Made by a program: the position numbers and the translations under genes. A DNA stretch of 64,000 nucleotides, taken from contig NZ_CP054143.1 in the NCBI RefSeq assembly GCF_013284055.1, positions 2,666,001-2,730,000 of the forward strand. The letters run 5' to 3'. Below, in pieces: positions 47,836 through 56,935 of the stretch (positions within the stretch are counted from its first letter, which is position 1; the number at the start of each line of letters is the position of its first letter). Source of the DNA: Deefgea piscis (GTDB lineage Bacteria; Pseudomonadota; Gammaproteobacteria; Burkholderiales; Chitinibacteraceae). The notes beneath the pieces were generated by a model. It did no database searches. It was not told the origin of the DNA and saw nothing but the letters and a program-made list of their open reading frames with translations.

Positions 47836-49356
47836 ATGAGTAAGATTCGCCAAGACGATCTCATCACCAGCATTGCCGATAGCTTGCAATACATTAGCTA
47901 TTACCACCCTAAGGATTATATCCAAGCTTTAGGTCGGGCTTATGAATTAGAAGAGAGCCCTGCTGCTAAAGATGCCATCGCGCAAATCCTAACCAATAGC
48001 CGCATGTGTGCCGAAGGCCATCGCCCGATTTGCCAAGATACCGGCATTGTCACTGTGTTCGTTCGTGTTGGGATGGACGTGCAGTGGGAAGGCGCGACGA
48101 TGGGCGTGACGGATATGATTAACGAAGGCGTGCGCCGTGCTTACATGCACCCCGACAATAAATTGCGCGCTTCGATTTTGATGGATCCTGCAGGCTTACG
48201 TAAAAACACCAAGGACAATACGCCAGCGGTGATTCACTATGAAATCGTACCGGGCTGTACGGTGGAAATTGATATCGCAGCCAAGGGCGGCGGCTCGGAA
48301 AACAAAACTAAATTTGTCATGCTCAATCCTTCAGACTCCATCGTCGATTGGGTGCTGAAAACCGTACCTTTGATGGGCGCAGGCTGGTGTCCACCCGGCA
48401 TGCTGGGGATTGGTATTGGCGGTACGGCCGAAAAAGCCATGGTGATGGCCAAAGAAGCGTTGATGGAAGAAATCGACATTCACGAATTAATCGCCCGTGG
48501 CCCGCAAAATCGCGTTGAAGAACTGCGTGTCGAGCTGTATGAGAAAGTCAACGCACTAGGTATTGGCGCGCAAGGCTTGGGTGGTTTGGCGACGGTACTT
48601 GATGTGAAGATCAAAGACTACCCAACGCATGCCGCTAGCTTGCCGGTGGCGATGATTCCTAACTGCGCGGCAACGCGCCATGTGCACTTTACGCTCGATG
48701 GCTCAGGCCCTGCGGTATTGGAAGTGCCTAAATTGGAAGACTGGCCCGATGTAACGTGGACGCCATCTAGCGCCGCCACCCGCGTGGATTTGAATTCGGT
48801 AACGCGTGAAGAAGTTGCAACCTGGAAACCCGGCCAAACGCTGCTACTTAACGGCAAAATGCTGACTGGGCGTGATGCAGCGCATAAGCGCATGGTGGAT
48901 ATGCTCAATAAGGGCGAGAAGCTGCCAGTGGATTTTGCTGGGCGCTTTATTTATTACGTTGGCCCAGTTGATGCTGTACGTGACGAAATTATCGGACCTG
49001 CTGGCCCAACCACCGCGACGCGAATGGATAAATTTACCGAGCAAGTGCTGGCAGAAACCGGCTTGCTGGGCATGATCGGTAAAGCAGAGCGCGGCCCAGC
49101 TGGGATTGATGCGATCAAAAAACACCAATCAGTGTATTTGATGGCCGTTGGCGGCGCTGCTTACTTAGTGTCGAAAGCGATCAAAGCCAGCCGCGTAGTC
49201 GGTTTTGCCGATTTGGGCATGGAAGGCATTTACGAGTTTGACGTGGTCGATATGCCTGTTACCGTCGCCGTGGATTCGAATGGCACGTCGGTACACGCAA
49301 CTGCGCCAAAAGAGTGGCAAGCCAAAATTGGTAAAATCCCAGTCGCAGAGGTTTGA
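47836..49356 (+). CDS. Class I (iron-sulfur) fumarate hydratase
   Basis: The 506-residue protein is of the oxygen-sensitive 4Fe-4S fumarase class (FumA/FumB type) that hydrates fumarate to malate in the TCA cycle. Cluster cysteines lie in GHRPICQDTGIVTVF, WCPPGMLGIGIGG and IPNCAATRHVHFTLDGSG. The C-terminal half has YVGPVDAVRDEIIGPAGPTT and FADLGMEGIYEFDV. ATG 47836 follows ACGGAG. Confidence 0.95.
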   Translation: MSKIRQDDLITSIADSLQYISYYHPKDYIQALGRAYELEESPAAKDAIAQILTNSRMCAEGHRPICQDTGIVTVFVRVGMDVQWEGATMGVTDMINEGVRRAYMHPDNKLRASILMDPAGLRKNTKDNTPAVIHYEIVPGCTVEIDIAAKGGGSENKTKFVMLNPSDSIVDWVLKTVPLMGAGWCPPGMLGIGIGGTAEKAMVMAKEALMEEIDIHELIARGPQNRVEELRVELYEKVNALGIGAQGLGGLATVLDVKIKDYPTHAASLPVAMIPNCAATRHVHFTLDGSGPAVLEVPKLEDWPDVTWTPSSAATRVDLNSVTREEVATWKPGQTLLLNGKMLTGRDAAHKRMVDMLNKGEKLPVDFAGRFIYYVGPVDAVRDEIIGPAGPTTATRMDKFTEQVLAETGLLGMIGKAERGPAGIDAIKKHQSVYLMAVGGAAYLVSKAIKASRVVGFADLGMEGIYEFDVVDMPVTVAVDSNGTSVHATAPKEWQAKIGKIPVAEV

Positions 49357-49448
49357 TCTGAAATAGGCTAGGGCGCACTGGATTTGAATTAATCCCGCGC
49401 CGCGCTTGCCTTTAAGGGGTGGCTTCGGTATGATTCGGCCTCTCTTGC

Positions 49449-49538
49449 GGAGAGATGTATGAGTGGTTTAAGTTAGTCGCCTGGAAAGCGGCCACAGGTT
49501 AATCCCTGTCGGGGGTTCGAATCCCCCTCTCTCCGCCA
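49449..49538 (+). tRNA. tRNA-Ser (GGA)
   Basis: A 90-base cloverleaf: acceptor GGAGAGA / TCTCTCC, anticodon stem GTCGC / GCGGC around loop CTGGAAA (anticodon GGA), a long serine-type variable arm (CCACAGGTTAATCCCTGTC), T-loop GGTTCGAATCC and encoded CCA. It reads UCC/UCU codons. Confidence 0.95.
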
Positions 49539-49550
49539 CAGATTAAAGCT

Positions 49551-49577
49551 AAAGCCCTGATTGTTCAGGGCTTTTTT
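49551..49577 (+). terminator. Terminator after tRNA-Ser
   Basis: AAAGCCCTGA-TTGT-TCAGGGCTTTTTT. Confidence 0.88.
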
Positions 49578-49641
49578 GTCGTCTGCCGGTTCTGTCTCCC
49601 CATTTAACCCCACGGTTGAGCAAGTCGACCGCCTCTTTCGG

Positions 49642-49918
49642 ATGAAAAACTCAGCGTGGCTCACGCTGCGGCGCATGATTTGCGACAAAAGTATGCGAAT
49701 TATCGCGATCGATATGCTCGCCGCCATTGCCCGCAAAGACGACGACCGTCGTCGTTGTCAAGCCGATGGCATTCTAAAGCCAAGGCGCATGCCTTTATGC
49801 TGGCCGCCCGAAAGAAGCTGAGCTCACCGCAAAATTACTGGCCTGCTAGCAGGGAAAATCGTGCAGTGTTATTCAAGATTTGCTGGGGTGTGGGCGCGGA
49901 ACGATTAAACGGGTATGA
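49642..49918 (+). pseudogene. Broken serine recombinase (resolvase C-terminus)
   Basis: Frame 1 reads DMLAAIARKDDDRRRCQADG, the conserved hinge region of resolvases/invertases. Near 49770 a frame change continues KAKAHAFMLAARKK; a second change near 49815 continues EAELTAKLLAC, a TAG stop, QGKSCSVIQDLLGCGRGTIK and RV-stop. The last part is the resolvase HTH. Two frameshifts and a stop mark it as dead. It lies against tRNA-Ser, a common integration spot. The catalytic domain is gone. Confidence 0.75.
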
Positions 49919-50319
49919 GATTCAAAGATAAACCAACCAACTTTACGTGATTGGACTAGTTGCAATCAGCGTGCCGACTCGATTTACGATAACTATATCG
50001 ATTTTAAGTATTAATTGAAGTAAAACTGCAAAACCAACACCTACTGCCATGAAGCTTTTATGCTTAGTAAAATAAACGTATTATCTCAGTCTAAACATTA
50101 ATAAAATGTACCACCATGCACACGAAGCCTGTTTTATCGCAAACTCGATTAAAACCGAGGTTCGTCTAGAGTCAATAGATGCAGACGCTTAGCAAGCGCA
50201 TTATTTTTGTGCTTTGACGGACGGCAGTCGGCGGAGCAGACAATCGTCTTCAATGAATGACTCTAAGTCAATAGTTGAGAAAAGATAGTGTCGTAACTAT
50301 TACATGGAAAAATGAATCA
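49919..50319. other. Intergenic stretch, no gene seen
   Basis: About 400 AT-rich bases with no coding frame or tRNA. A short GC-rich patch at 50217..50245 (GACGGACGGCAGTCGGCGGA) resembles parts of the repeats at 50845 and 51375. Confidence 0.5.
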
Positions 50320-50679
50320 ATGATGACCTTTGAAGATAAATGTAATTACGCAATTAAAGAGCTTGAAAACGCTGGCATTTGGAAATCAAACTACAATCCA
50401 CCAATTTTAAAGTTGGCTCGGAAACTAGGATTTAAAGTTCCATTTCCTCATTACAACTCTTTTTTAAATAATGCGCTTTCAGCTGGAATTTATTTTGGTG
50501 TTTTCTGGGGGCTGTTTATGTATTTCATTGTATGGGGCCAACAAAATATGCCGGCGACTAAAATGCTATCAGCGGCCACACTTGCCGGCGCTTTTTTTGG
50601 TTTATCTATGGCCTCATATTACAAATACAGCTTTAAAAAAAATAAATTAACACCTTGGTGTGAAATTAAAAATAACTAA
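50320..50679 (+). CDS. Small membrane protein, DUF6404-like
   Basis: From ATG 50320 the 119-residue product has a soluble N-terminus (DKCNYAIKELENAGIWKSNY, NPPILKLARKLGFKVPFPHY) and two transmembrane segments (AGIYFGVFWGLFMYFIVWG; TLAGAFFGLSMASYYKY). The N-terminal pattern resembles the DUF6404 family of unknown function. AT-rich composition, unlike the flanking core genes, suggests acquisition. Confidence 0.7.
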   Translation: MMTFEDKCNYAIKELENAGIWKSNYNPPILKLARKLGFKVPFPHYNSFLNNALSAGIYFGVFWGLFMYFIVWGQQNMPATKMLSAATLAGAFFGLSMASYYKYSFKKNKLTPWCEIKNN

Positions 50680-50844
50680 CAAGCAAATTCAACAGAACAG
50701 TCCAAGATGCAACTGCTTTGTATTCATATTCTGAGAGTCATGATGTTATTCTGAAGTGAGTTGGCAGTTGCCATTGATTGCAATCAATCGGACTGGCCCA
50801 TCCATTACCAGCCACTCATCGTGCCGAAGACTGGGTTTCTGCAA

Positions 50845-50880
50845 TGGGTCGAAAACCGGCGGTAGTCGGCCAGAAACCGA
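50845..50880 (+). repeat. 36-bp intergenic repeat, copy 1
   Basis: Begins TGGGTCGAAAACCGGCGGTA and is matched at 33 of 36 positions by 51375..51410. Confidence 0.7.
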
Positions 50881-50982
50881 CCTTCCAATTGGCGTTAAAG
50901 TCTTTTCAGACACAGGCTTTCATGCTGGCGAGCAACAAGGCCGAGTAAATTGCTACATCACTGCCTTCGAAGAGGAATTCAA

Positions 50983-51257
50983 TTGGACTACGCCTTAATT
51001 CAAACAATACTTGGCATGAGTCTAGCGGTATTGACCGCTTTATTATCCGACATCGCCGCGGACAAATGTGCCGCAATATCGCTATTGCCCTTGGCTTGAT
51101 GGGTGGCATCCTCGGTGTAGTTCAAGGTCTGATGATTTCGGTGCCACTAGCCTCGGCTTTCCCTAGTTTGTCACCAGCAATCATCGCACTACTACCTTGT
51201 ACCTTGGCGATTATCATGGCAGCGTTGCTGCAATCGCGTTACGGTCATGAAATTTAA
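50983..51257 (+). pseudogene. Probable frameshifted small membrane protein
   Basis: A TTG at 50983 with GAGG eight bases upstream opens MDYALIQTILGMSLAVLTAL and LSDIAADK, a membrane helix. The frame stops soon after, while another frame from 51066 (MCRNIAIALGLMGGILGVVQ ... ALLPCTLAIIMAALLQ) adds two more helices to 51257. One base gained or lost near 51060 would join them. Alternatively only 51066..51257 (63 residues) is translated. Confidence 0.4.
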
Positions 51258-51374
51258 TTTACGGCTAATTCGGCGTCAATCGTAGCACGGTTGGGCTAAA
51301 TGAAATGCAGCCCAACGTTCACCGCGATTGTTGGGCTTCGCAAGCTCAGCACCAACCTACAAAACATTTCGCTT

Positions 51375-51410
51375 TGGGTCGAAAACAGGCGGTAGTCGGC
51401 CAGCAACGGA
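51375..51410 (+). repeat. 36-bp intergenic repeat, copy 2
   Basis: Begins TGGGTCGAAAACAGGCGGTA; three mismatches to 50845..50880. It lies in a 229-base non-coding gap. Confidence 0.7.
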
Positions 51411-51486
51411 CAATTGCAAAACGGCTGGTGGCGTAATTTTGTAATCGCCACTACTGGTACGCATCACGCAATAAACAGAGTTTCCA

Positions 51487-51801
51487 ATGCTATGGGATAT
51501 CGAAATGTCGAAATATCAGTTTTTTAAAAGAACAGTCGAAGGTCAGGATGAGATATGTCACTTGTGCGTCGATAATGCTCAATTTATTGCCAGTAGAGCG
51601 CAATTACTGACTCAAGGTTTTGAAGTTGTTGGCTATCTGATATACGCCCCGAATGAAACAGTAGCCATTGAACGTTTTAACGCTGAGATGGCTTGCCCTT
51701 TATTGGAAAGCGGGGATACATTACCTAACTCTTTTGAACTGAACTGGTACCGTGAGGTCGTTCAAAAATGCATTAGCAAAAGGCTATTTAACTCAAAATA
51801 A
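51487..51801 (+). CDS. Small hypothetical protein (104 residues)
   Basis: The product reads MLWDIEMSKYQFFKRTVEGQ and is a soluble, mixed alpha/beta chain with LTQGFEVVGYLIYAPNETVA. ATG 51505 (MSKYQFFKR) is an equally likely start; no strong Shine-Dalgarno is present for either. No family recognised. It stands alone between repeat-bearing gaps. Confidence 0.6.
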   Translation: MLWDIEMSKYQFFKRTVEGQDEICHLCVDNAQFIASRAQLLTQGFEVVGYLIYAPNETVAIERFNAEMACPLLESGDTLPNSFELNWYREVVQKCISKRLFNSK

Positions 51802-52001
51802 GATATTTTTCGCACCCTTGCTCCGAATATAAAGTACTGAACTCCCGCTTTGAATCGGGTGTAGTAGCTCAAGACGACAATAAACGAATATCAAATGAAT
51901 TAGGTTTGGTGATAAATTCCGTGAGCAGATTTTGGTTTTGATTAGGCCAGCAATCTGAGTTGCAATTAATTATATGCAAATTTTCCATTAGGCAATAGCC
52001 A
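51802..52001. other. Intergenic, no gene seen
   Basis: Two hundred bases of AT-rich sequence without a clear feature. Confidence 0.5.
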
Positions 52002-52418
52002 ATGAAAGCAATGCTCCTGGTCGTTTTTGTTGTTGTTTTGCTATTTTTCTGGGTAGGAGCTGAGACTAGCCGAAGAAATAAGCAAATTGAGAAGGCATTT
52101 TCAGGAAGAGAATCACTAACAATCGAACAGTTCTATTCGCGCTACTTTCAAGATAAGGGCATCCCGTTTTCAATAGTTGCTGGGGTAGTAAAAACGCTTG
52201 AAGAGCAACTTAATGCAGATATGTCGCGCATTAGACCTGATGATGACTTCTCAAAAATCCTCGAATTCTTTTGGGCTTATGATGACATGGCGGATGTAGC
52301 AATCGTAGTGGAATTTGAAAAGCTTTTTGATATTGTCATTTCGAATGATGAAGCAGAATCCACCCACACCATTGCAGACATAGTAAATTTAATTCATTTC
52401 AAACGTGAAGCGCGCTGA
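52002..52418 (+). CDS. Membrane-anchored acyl-carrier-protein-like domain, DUF1493-like
   Basis: The 138-residue protein has an N-terminal transmembrane helix (MLLVVFVVVLLFFWVGA) and a C-terminal ACP-like four-helix pattern: DMSRIRPDDDFSK, then VAIVVEFEKLFDIVISNDEA and HTIADIVNLI. The usual DSL phosphopantetheine serine is absent (DDMAD). This resembles DUF1493 proteins. It cannot carry an acyl group by the normal route, so an adaptor role is possible. Confidence 0.65.
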   Translation: MKAMLLVVFVVVLLFFWVGAETSRRNKQIEKAFSGRESLTIEQFYSRYFQDKGIPFSIVAGVVKTLEEQLNADMSRIRPDDDFSKILEFFWAYDDMADVAIVVEFEKLFDIVISNDEAESTHTIADIVNLIHFKREAR

Positions 52419-52452
52419 GCTTCTGTAACTTAATAGTTAGGGTTAATTCTTC

Positions 52453-52716
52453 ATGAGTGCATTTAACACGGTGCTCTTCGTTTTGGCTGCAGTCGGTTTC
52501 TATATATGCTGGTTCTCGGCTAAGGCAATCTATTTGCATCAGCAAGGTATTCCCATTCTTCATCGCAATGGCATGGCAACACCCTTTTTTATTTGGCCTT
52601 TCTTCTTTTTCTTTGGGCTCATGATAATTTCTGGCTCATTGCCTGGGTTGCTAGGCCATCCCATGTGGTTGGTTGATATGGTTTTTTCACTAATTTTCCA
52701 CAGTATTGGCTCATGA
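52453..52716 (+). CDS. Small two-helix membrane protein
   Basis: The 87-residue product has hydrophobic segments TVLFVLAAVGFYICWFSA and FFIWPFFFFFGLMIISGSLP, with HQQGIPILHRNG between. It starts 34 bases after the ACP-like gene and is probably in the same transcript. No family recognised. Confidence 0.65.
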   Translation: MSAFNTVLFVLAAVGFYICWFSAKAIYLHQQGIPILHRNGMATPFFIWPFFFFFGLMIISGSLPGLLGHPMWLVDMVFSLIFHSIGS

Positions 52717-53381
52717 GGATGTTTGAATACTCAGTCCCCAACAAGTCATTCAGCCGGACTGGCCGGGACGCGGCAGCTTTATATTCTTCACCAGACACTC
52801 GTTGGTGTTATTTGGCGATGAATTTGAAATTAAAGACGGCGGCGTGGTTTCGACCAAAAGCCCGAGCAATTGGCTTTCCCGCGAATTCCCTCTCAATCGA
52901 TGCTTATTGCGGCGTTGTTACGTCCAAAACCGAAAGCCAGCAACACAAAAACATAACTCACCCGAGGTCACGGGGAAAATCGGTCTACTTGAATCGGTTT
53001 TGCTGGCACTTGTTACAACGTGATTTTGAAATTCAGAACGGTAAAATCAAGAAATTGGGCGTTTCCTGCCAACTACTATGTGTTGAGACAACACGGCATT
53101 GAGTAAGCAGGTATCGTTCCAGCCCCTCCACACTAGATGTACACACAAAATAAATCGAGTGGCATCACAAGCAAAAACTGAAATTGCAACGACAGTGCTT
53201 GCCTAAGAGACTGGCTGCAATCCGCCGAAAAATAGGCTATTCAGGAGTTTGTAAGCTTTTTGTATAAACGAGCAGTTTTGCTATGAAAAGCGCTGATTTA
53301 ACAACAATGCTGCGTAGAGTAATGCGTCGACAGTAAGCTTGTAATACGCTACGGATTTACAACTTAAGCTTACATAAAATT
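52717..53381. other. Long non-coding or decayed stretch
   Basis: Frames are open here (52713..53102 and 52802..53023) but their composition is not protein-like. The first begins with the NKSFSRTGRDAA peptide, a translation of decayed repeat often seen behind accessory genes (from memory, not checked). From 53103 to the ATG at 53382 there is nothing recognisable beyond AT-rich sequence likely to hold the promoter of the next gene. Confidence 0.5.
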
Positions 53382-54002
53382 ATGAGTAAAATCGTCGCGT
53401 TTGCTTTGCTTGTTGTCAGTGTATTGTTTGTTTTGCCCGTCGCTAGTGCCAAATTAACCGAGCAGCAAGCCAATAGTTTGTATAACAAAGCGCAAACGGG
53501 CGATAAAAATGCAGTGGGTACTTTGCTCGCGGCGGCGCAAAGCGGTGATGCCTTTGCGCAAAATAAAATCGGCAATTTAGCTCGAGGTTATGATGATGCT
53601 GCGGCTATAGCGTGGTATCGCAAATCAGCAGATCAAGGCTATGCCAACGCCCAATACAATATGGGGCTCTGTTATTACAATGGATTTGGCACAGCAATCA
53701 ATTACGCCGAGGCTGCTGCGTGGTATCGCAAGTCGGTCGCACAAGGCTACGACAAAGCGCAGTACAACTTAGGAACTATGTATAAGAGCGGTAAAGGTGT
53801 ACCGCAAGACTTAGCTCAAGCCTTGAATTTGTACCGCAAAGCCGCTGAGCAAGGGAATCGGTCTGCGCAAAGTGCGCTGGGGTTTCATTACTTGACGGGA
53901 CAAGGGATTGAAGTCAACTCTGCTTTGGGAGAGGCATGGATTAAAAAAGCGGCAGCGCAAGGCGAAGAGCGTGCGTTGAAATATCTAGCGAATAACAAAT
54001 AA
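53382..54002 (+). CDS. Secreted Sel1-repeat protein
   Basis: The 206-residue protein has a signal peptide (VAFALLVVSVLFVLPVASA) and four Sel1/TPR-like repeats: AAIAWYRKSADQGYANAQYN, AAAWYRKSVAQGYDKAQYNL, ALNLYRKAAEQGNRSAQSAL and EAWIKKAAAQGEERALKYL. Such repeats mediate protein binding in the periplasm. The TAATG junction ties it to the TPM protein gene. Confidence 0.9.
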   Translation: MSKIVAFALLVVSVLFVLPVASAKLTEQQANSLYNKAQTGDKNAVGTLLAAAQSGDAFAQNKIGNLARGYDDAAAIAWYRKSADQGYANAQYNMGLCYYNGFGTAINYAEAAAWYRKSVAQGYDKAQYNLGTMYKSGKGVPQDLAQALNLYRKAAEQGNRSAQSALGFHYLTGQGIEVNSALGEAWIKKAAAQGEERALKYLANNK

Positions 54003-55150
54003 TGAGTCGCAGCACCATCTGTGGTATCGCGCTGTGTGTGGTTTCGCTATCGGCATTGGGTTTTTGGCATTACAGACAAGCCCCCGATGCAGGCATGCTT
54101 GTTGTTGCATCTGCCCCCGTTTCGGCGTCAAAGCCATTGCCTATAGACGCTCACCTCATCGATCAAACTGGCATCATTCCCGTTGGGGATATACCGCGCT
54201 TTGAGCAGTATATGGGCTGGATTTTGCGAGAATCAGGGATTGATGTGCGGATGGTTTTTTTGCCCGATATGGGCAATAAAACCATTGAGGCTCAGGCGGT
54301 AGATTGGATGGCGCAATTGCAAATCGGTAAGCAAACCGGTCAACAACGCGGTCTTTTGTTGTTGTACGACCTGCAAGGGCAACGACTAAAGGTTGAGGTC
54401 GGTTATGGTTTAGAAGCAGTCTTTCCTGATGTTTTTGTAAACTATCTTGTGCAAGAGCATGCGAAAATATTCTTTGCTTCAGGGGATGTCTCTCTGGGTT
54501 TGCGCTTACTGCTGCGTCTATTGCAACATCGCATGCGCGAGGCGGTGATTGGCAACGACTTCGACCCGCGCACAATCGTTAAGGCCCGCGAGTTAGCCTA
54601 TCTTTCTGGTGGTGCTGGTGTGAATGCGGCGGTTGCTCTTGGTTCCAAGCAAGGCAGTCAAGCAATTGTGCCGTCAAAAAGTAAAGCGGCCTTTCCAGCT
54701 GGTCAATCCCCAACAAGTACATATCACACCTATCTGGCATGGTTGGCGCATTGGCCGATGGATCCCGATGCTCAATTTTTCACCCCCGAGTCTCGCCAAT
54801 ATTTAGCCTCATTGCCGAGCAGCCCTGCTTATGCGGAATTCATATTGCTCAGTGAATACGGTAAGCAATTTAAGATCGTCGAGCGCGGCGACTTGGCTTT
54901 ACTGTACTTCACCAATACGCCATTGGTGTCGCCACACTTTTTTATAAAAGTAGATGGTGAATGGCGTTTGGACTTGATGGCTGAGGTGCGCAATACACGT
55001 GAGCATACTGGCGGCGAATACACATGGGCATATTCCGGCGATCAAGATAAATACACGTATGCCTTTCGGGATTTACTCGTGACGCTCAAGGGCTATCGGC
55101 GGATACAAGATGGCGATAATCGAATGCTCGTTATTCGAGGGGAGGATTAA
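54002..55150 (+). CDS. TPM-domain protein, membrane-anchored
   Basis: The 382-residue protein has an N-terminal signal anchor (ICGIALCVVSLSALGFW) and a TPM fold (~45-190: LIDQTGIIPVGDIPRFEQYM, VRMVFLPDM, RGLLLLYDLQGQRLKVEVGY, GLEAVFPDVFVNYLVQE). A second C-terminal domain of unknown type follows (~240-382, FIKVDGEWRLDLMAEVRN). TPM domains occur in plant and bacterial phosphatases and membrane-complex factors. Function here is unknown; the Sel1 gene is its likely partner. Confidence 0.85.
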   Translation: MSRSTICGIALCVVSLSALGFWHYRQAPDAGMLVVASAPVSASKPLPIDAHLIDQTGIIPVGDIPRFEQYMGWILRESGIDVRMVFLPDMGNKTIEAQAVDWMAQLQIGKQTGQQRGLLLLYDLQGQRLKVEVGYGLEAVFPDVFVNYLVQEHAKIFFASGDVSLGLRLLLRLLQHRMREAVIGNDFDPRTIVKARELAYLSGGAGVNAAVALGSKQGSQAIVPSKSKAAFPAGQSPTSTYHTYLAWLAHWPMDPDAQFFTPESRQYLASLPSSPAYAEFILLSEYGKQFKIVERGDLALLYFTNTPLVSPHFFIKVDGEWRLDLMAEVRNTREHTGGEYTWAYSGDQDKYTYAFRDLLVTLKGYRRIQDGDNRMLVIRGED

Positions 55151-55517
55151 TTGACAGCGACTGACATCTATACAGGTGCGATATGACTGTTTGGCGTTGA
55201 GGCGAGCCATTCCAATTGATCAAATAAATTCGCAAGTACGCGTGGCGCTGTTTAATAAAATCGGGGGTATATGGCTAAGGATAAACTCCAGATTAACCTA
55301 TTTAAACATACCCCATTTGAATGAATAGAAACGACGTGTCTGATGCTTGCCAAACATATCTTGGATACGTAAATGGCCATTTTGTAGCGTGCCTCGGAAC
55401 ATATTCGTGCCAGTATTAGAAGCGCAAGGTGCTCGCCCAGCCAAATAAAAAGCATTGCTTGTGGCTTGCTCCGGATGCGATCGATGTCATGAATGCCCAA
55501 ATATTGGGGAGAATAAA
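55151..55517. other. Intergenic stretch with possible gene remnant
   Basis: No intact gene. On the minus strand, ~55400..55293, a frame reads NMFRGTLQNGHLRIQDMFGK and HQTRRFYSFKWGMFK-stop, which looks like a C-terminal remnant with an interrupted upstream part. The family is not recognised. Confidence 0.35.
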
Positions 55518-56771
55518 ATGCTAAGTTTGGCAGATCAATCCACCCTGTTTGGGCTGTGTGTAGCACTTGGTATCGGGCTGCTGGTCGGGGCTGAGCGTGA
55601 GCGGCGCAAGGGGAGTGGCCCCAAAAGAGTAGCGGCTGGCATTCGCACGTTTGTGGTCTGCGCCTTGCTTGGCGCGGTGAGTGTTATCTTGGGCGATGGA
55701 TTATTACTGGCCGTAACGACGTTGATTGTGGGGGTCGGCGTGTTTATTGCCTACCAACGCATTCAGGATCAGGATCCTGGTATGACAACCGAGTTTGCGT
55801 TGTTGTTAACTTGTCTGTTGGGTGGCTTGGCCATCCGTGAATCGATGTTGGCTGCAGCAGTCGGGGTCGTGTTGGCGCTGCTATTGGCCGCGAAAGATCG
55901 CTTGCATCATTTCGTGCGTAGCGTACTGACTGCGCAGGAGCTCAAAGACATTATTTTGTTCTCAGCCATGGCCTTGATTGTGTTGCCTCTCGCGCCCGAC
56001 CGTTTTATGGGGCCATTTGATGCGATCAATCCGCGTGCGGTGGCGCGTTTGATCGTCGCAGTCATGGCGATTAGTGCGCTTGGCTATTTGGCGATGCGCG
56101 CCTTGGGCGCGCGTTACGGCCTGCCGTTGGCGGGGTTTGCCGCCGGTTTTGTTTCAAGTACCGCCACAATATATGCCATGGGCGAGCGCGTGTCGCGCCA
56201 ACCCGCGATGATGAGTGGTGCAGTGGCTGGGGCCGTGCTTTCGTCCATTGCCACCATTATTCAAATGATGGTCGTCATTGGCCTGATACAAACATCGCTA
56301 TTAACCGCCTTGGTCTGGCCCTTGTCACTCGGTGGATTTGCCGCCAGCCTATATGGTCTGCTGTTTGTATGGCAAAAAGACGCCGTCAGTGCCGCTGAAA
56401 ACGCAGGTGACGATATCGGACGCGCTTTTAGTTTAAAGTCAGCGGCGGTGTTTGCTGGGCTAGTGAGTTTGATCTTGCTTTTATCGGCCGCGTTAAATGC
56501 TTACTTGGGGGCGCGCGGCATGTGGCTAGGTGCGGCATTAACCGGCTTAGCCGATGCACATGCAACGGCGGCATCGGCCGCCTCATTGATGGCCGACAAT
56601 AAGATCTCGAGCGCGCAAGCGGTTGGGCCAATTTTGATTGGCCTGACCAGCAATACGCTGATGAAAGCGATTGTTGCTTTTAAGTCTGGCGGCGTTCAGT
56701 ACGCAAAGCGTATCGTGCCGGGCTTGGTTTTGATGATACTCGCCGTTTGGGTTGGCGCATGGCTAGGTTGA
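55518..56771 (+). CDS. MgtC/DUF4010 inner-membrane protein
   Basis: The 417-residue protein has an N-terminal MgtC-like part (GLCVALGIGLLVGAERERRK, VAAGIRTFVVCALLGAVS, DPGMTTEFALLLTCLLGGLA) and a C-terminal DUF4010 part, with 11-12 predicted membrane helices. ATG 55518 follows GGGGAG. The family is linked to magnesium or acid stress only for true MgtC; this member's function is unknown. Confidence 0.88.
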   Translation: MLSLADQSTLFGLCVALGIGLLVGAERERRKGSGPKRVAAGIRTFVVCALLGAVSVILGDGLLLAVTTLIVGVGVFIAYQRIQDQDPGMTTEFALLLTCLLGGLAIRESMLAAAVGVVLALLLAAKDRLHHFVRSVLTAQELKDIILFSAMALIVLPLAPDRFMGPFDAINPRAVARLIVAVMAISALGYLAMRALGARYGLPLAGFAAGFVSSTATIYAMGERVSRQPAMMSGAVAGAVLSSIATIIQMMVVIGLIQTSLLTALVWPLSLGGFAASLYGLLFVWQKDAVSAAENAGDDIGRAFSLKSAAVFAGLVSLILLLSAALNAYLGARGMWLGAALTGLADAHATAASAASLMADNKISSAQAVGPILIGLTSNTLMKAIVAFKSGGVQYAKRIVPGLVLMILAVWVGAWLG

Positions 56772-56935
56772 GCGTTGTGCTGGCAGGATTGGGCTGTTTA
56801 AATGTGACGGCAATGCACGAACAAACTTTTTAGCCGAGCGAGTTCGGCTTGCGGTTAAGCGGGATCCTGTGTTTTTGATTTCGACCGTGCATTTAAAATG
56901 GTAATCTCGCAGCCATTTATGAATTGTTGTTTGGC

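Noticed and set aside
49473-49736. An 87-codon minus-strand frame overlapping tRNA-Ser
   Set aside because: It is antisense to the tRNA and to the resolvase remnant; it is an artefact of translating the tRNA.
50200-53100. Integron cassette array
   Set aside because: No intI and no convincing attC sites with paired GTTRRRY/RYYYAAC ends are seen; the genes are not evenly spaced by attC-like elements.
52713-53102. A 129-codon frame as a gene
   Set aside because: It starts in decayed repeat sequence and has no protein-like pattern, RBS or family.
55252-55566. A 104-codon minus-strand frame
   Set aside because: It runs antisense into the DUF4010 gene and a different frame in the same place looks more like a gene remnant.
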